Shown: one piece after another, positions 7,112 to 7,749 of the stretch
Layout of the letters: each line of letters opens with the position of its first letter
How positions within the stretch are numbered: position 1 is the first letter of the stretch
Origin: Prolixibacteraceae bacterium UBA5740
Lineage (GTDB): Bacteria; Bacteroidota; Bacteroidia; Bacteroidales; Prolixibacteraceae
Length of the DNA: 7,749 bases
Direction of reading: 5' to 3'
Assembly (NCBI GenBank): GCA_002419285.1
Contig: DIFU01000107.1
Span: 31,008-38,756 of the forward strand
Notes under the pieces: model-generated
What the model was told of the DNA's origin: nothing
What the model saw: only the letters and a program-made list of their open reading frames with translations
Databases searched by the model: none
Made by a program: the position numbers and the translations under genes

Positions 7112-7749
7112 TTATAGTCCGGCAAGTTTCCCGGCCTTGGAAGCCCAGGTCCAGCCAAAAACTGAAACATTGGCTTTTGCGGTTGGGTTGGAAGCTGCCT
7201 GTACACCTGCAGGAACGGTTCCGTTGACGTGCGTTGCCAGCTGGTCAGCAGCCACGTTTATTGAGATTCCTGAAAAGCTGACTTCGCCTGCATTGAATGT
7301 AACACGGCTGATTTTTTGTCCGGTACCAACCTGTGTGAACCAAATGTTCTTGAGGGCAACCATGGAGTTGTCGTCGAGGTTGATCAGGTCAGATGAAACC
7401 CTTTGGGCCGATGGATCGTTGGCTACCACGGTACCATTCTGGATGATATGCCCGGCTTTCATGGATCCTTCAGGTCCGTCGAGTTCGAAGTTATGGTTTC
7501 CCGGGGCAATAACCACAAAATTATCGAGGGTGCCACTCCATGACTGGTCAGTGTCGATGGCATCATCGCCGGCATTCCATACCACGGCATTTTTCACGTT
7601 GACGCTACCGCCAAACCATTCAATGCCATCGTCCTGGTTGGCAACCACCTCCACATTTTCAATGATAGTACCTGAACCAACCCCGCCAAGTGTCAAACCG
7701 TTGATTTCGTTGCCTGAGCCAATATTGGTACCACCATGGCGGATCGATA
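7112..7749 (-). CDS. Secreted or surface right-handed parallel beta-helix protein, C-terminal part (cut by the right edge)
   Basis: The last 211 residues of a protein whose start lies beyond the right edge; the frame is open to the boundary (first full codon at 7747). The visible part has the short-period, glycine/asparagine-rich strand pattern of a parallel beta-helix: SIRHGGTNIGSG, EINGLTLGGVGSGTIIENV, VVANQDDGIEWFGGSVNV, AVVWNAGDDAIDTDQSWSG, and HIIQNGTVVAND. Such rungs occur in polysaccharide lyases and in many uncharacterised Bacteroidota cell-surface proteins. Acidic clusters DDGIEWFGG and GDDAIDTDQ on successive rungs could bind Ca2+ or a ligand; that is inference. The chain ends FGWTWASKAGKLAGL, with no obvious type IX sorting domain, so anchoring, if any, must be N-terminal (for example a lipoprotein signal). 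It lies 109 bases upstream of the TonB-dependent receptor on the same strand, with a hairpin between. No catalytic residues can be assigned. Confidence 0.85.
   Translation of the reverse strand, partial: SIRHGGTNIGSGNEINGLTLGGVGSGTIIENVEVVANQDDGIEWFGGSVNVKNAVVWNAGDDAIDTDQSWSGTLDNFVVIAPGNHNFELDGPEGSMKAGHIIQNGTVVANDPSAQRVSSDLINLDDNSMVALKNIWFTQVGTGQKISRVTFNAGEVSFSGISINVAADQLATHVNGTVPAGVQAASNPTAKANVSVFGWTWASKAGKLAGL

Noticed and set aside
1..7749. Search for CRISPR repeats, tRNA or rRNA genes, insertion sequences, toxin-antitoxin or phage-defence modules
   Set aside because: No repeat-spacer pattern, cloverleaf-like segment, transposase motif or defence-family motif was seen on either strand; the genes are transport, signalling and surface functions.

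Overview
The window looks like a chromosomal segment from a member of the Bacteroidota. The evidence is a large SusC-style TonB-dependent receptor with an N-terminal carboxypeptidase-regulatory-like domain, a cell-surface parallel beta-helix protein, start sites mostly without a Shine-Dalgarno sequence, and base composition near the middle of the scale by eye. The order or genus cannot be set from this sequence alone. I see no RNA genes, insertion sequences, CRISPR array or phage genes.

Layout, left to right. (1) 1-599, minus strand: the N-terminal part of a TrkH/KtrB-type potassium channel subunit, cut by the left edge. (2) 600-950: a 351-base divergent intergenic region with short repeats and no credible gene. 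(3) 951-1505, plus: a small two-domain protein of the DUF4287 + DUF5655 type. (4) 1506-1639: a gap with two adjacent AT-rich inverted repeats and a candidate -7 element. (5) 1640-2323 and 2335-4110, plus: a two-gene operon encoding a PhoB/OmpR-type response regulator and a membrane sensor kinase with PhoR-like architecture. (6) 4114-7002, minus: a full-length TonB-dependent receptor that converges on the kinase gene with 3 bases between the stop codons. (7) 7003-7111: a gap holding a strong hairpin. (8) 7112-7749, minus: the C-terminal part of a right-handed beta-helix protein that runs off the right edge and lies upstream of the receptor on the same strand.

How the genes may work together: the regulator and kinase almost certainly form one phosphorelay. 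The beta-helix protein and receptor are probably made from one transcription unit, with a hairpin that could lower or uncouple receptor expression. They may form an outer-membrane capture and uptake pair with no SusD-type lipoprotein between or directly after them. The kinase's extracytoplasmic domain carries a signature (MENHLDRPEI) seen in PhoR-type sensors. A phosphate- or envelope-responsive role for the locus is therefore a reasonable hypothesis, but nothing in the window proves it. The potassium transporter and the DUF4287/DUF5655 gene appear to be unrelated neighbours.

Most of the window is ordinary. The points most worth a second look are the beta-helix/receptor pair, the intercistronic hairpin, and the nearly abutting convergent arrangement with the two-component system.
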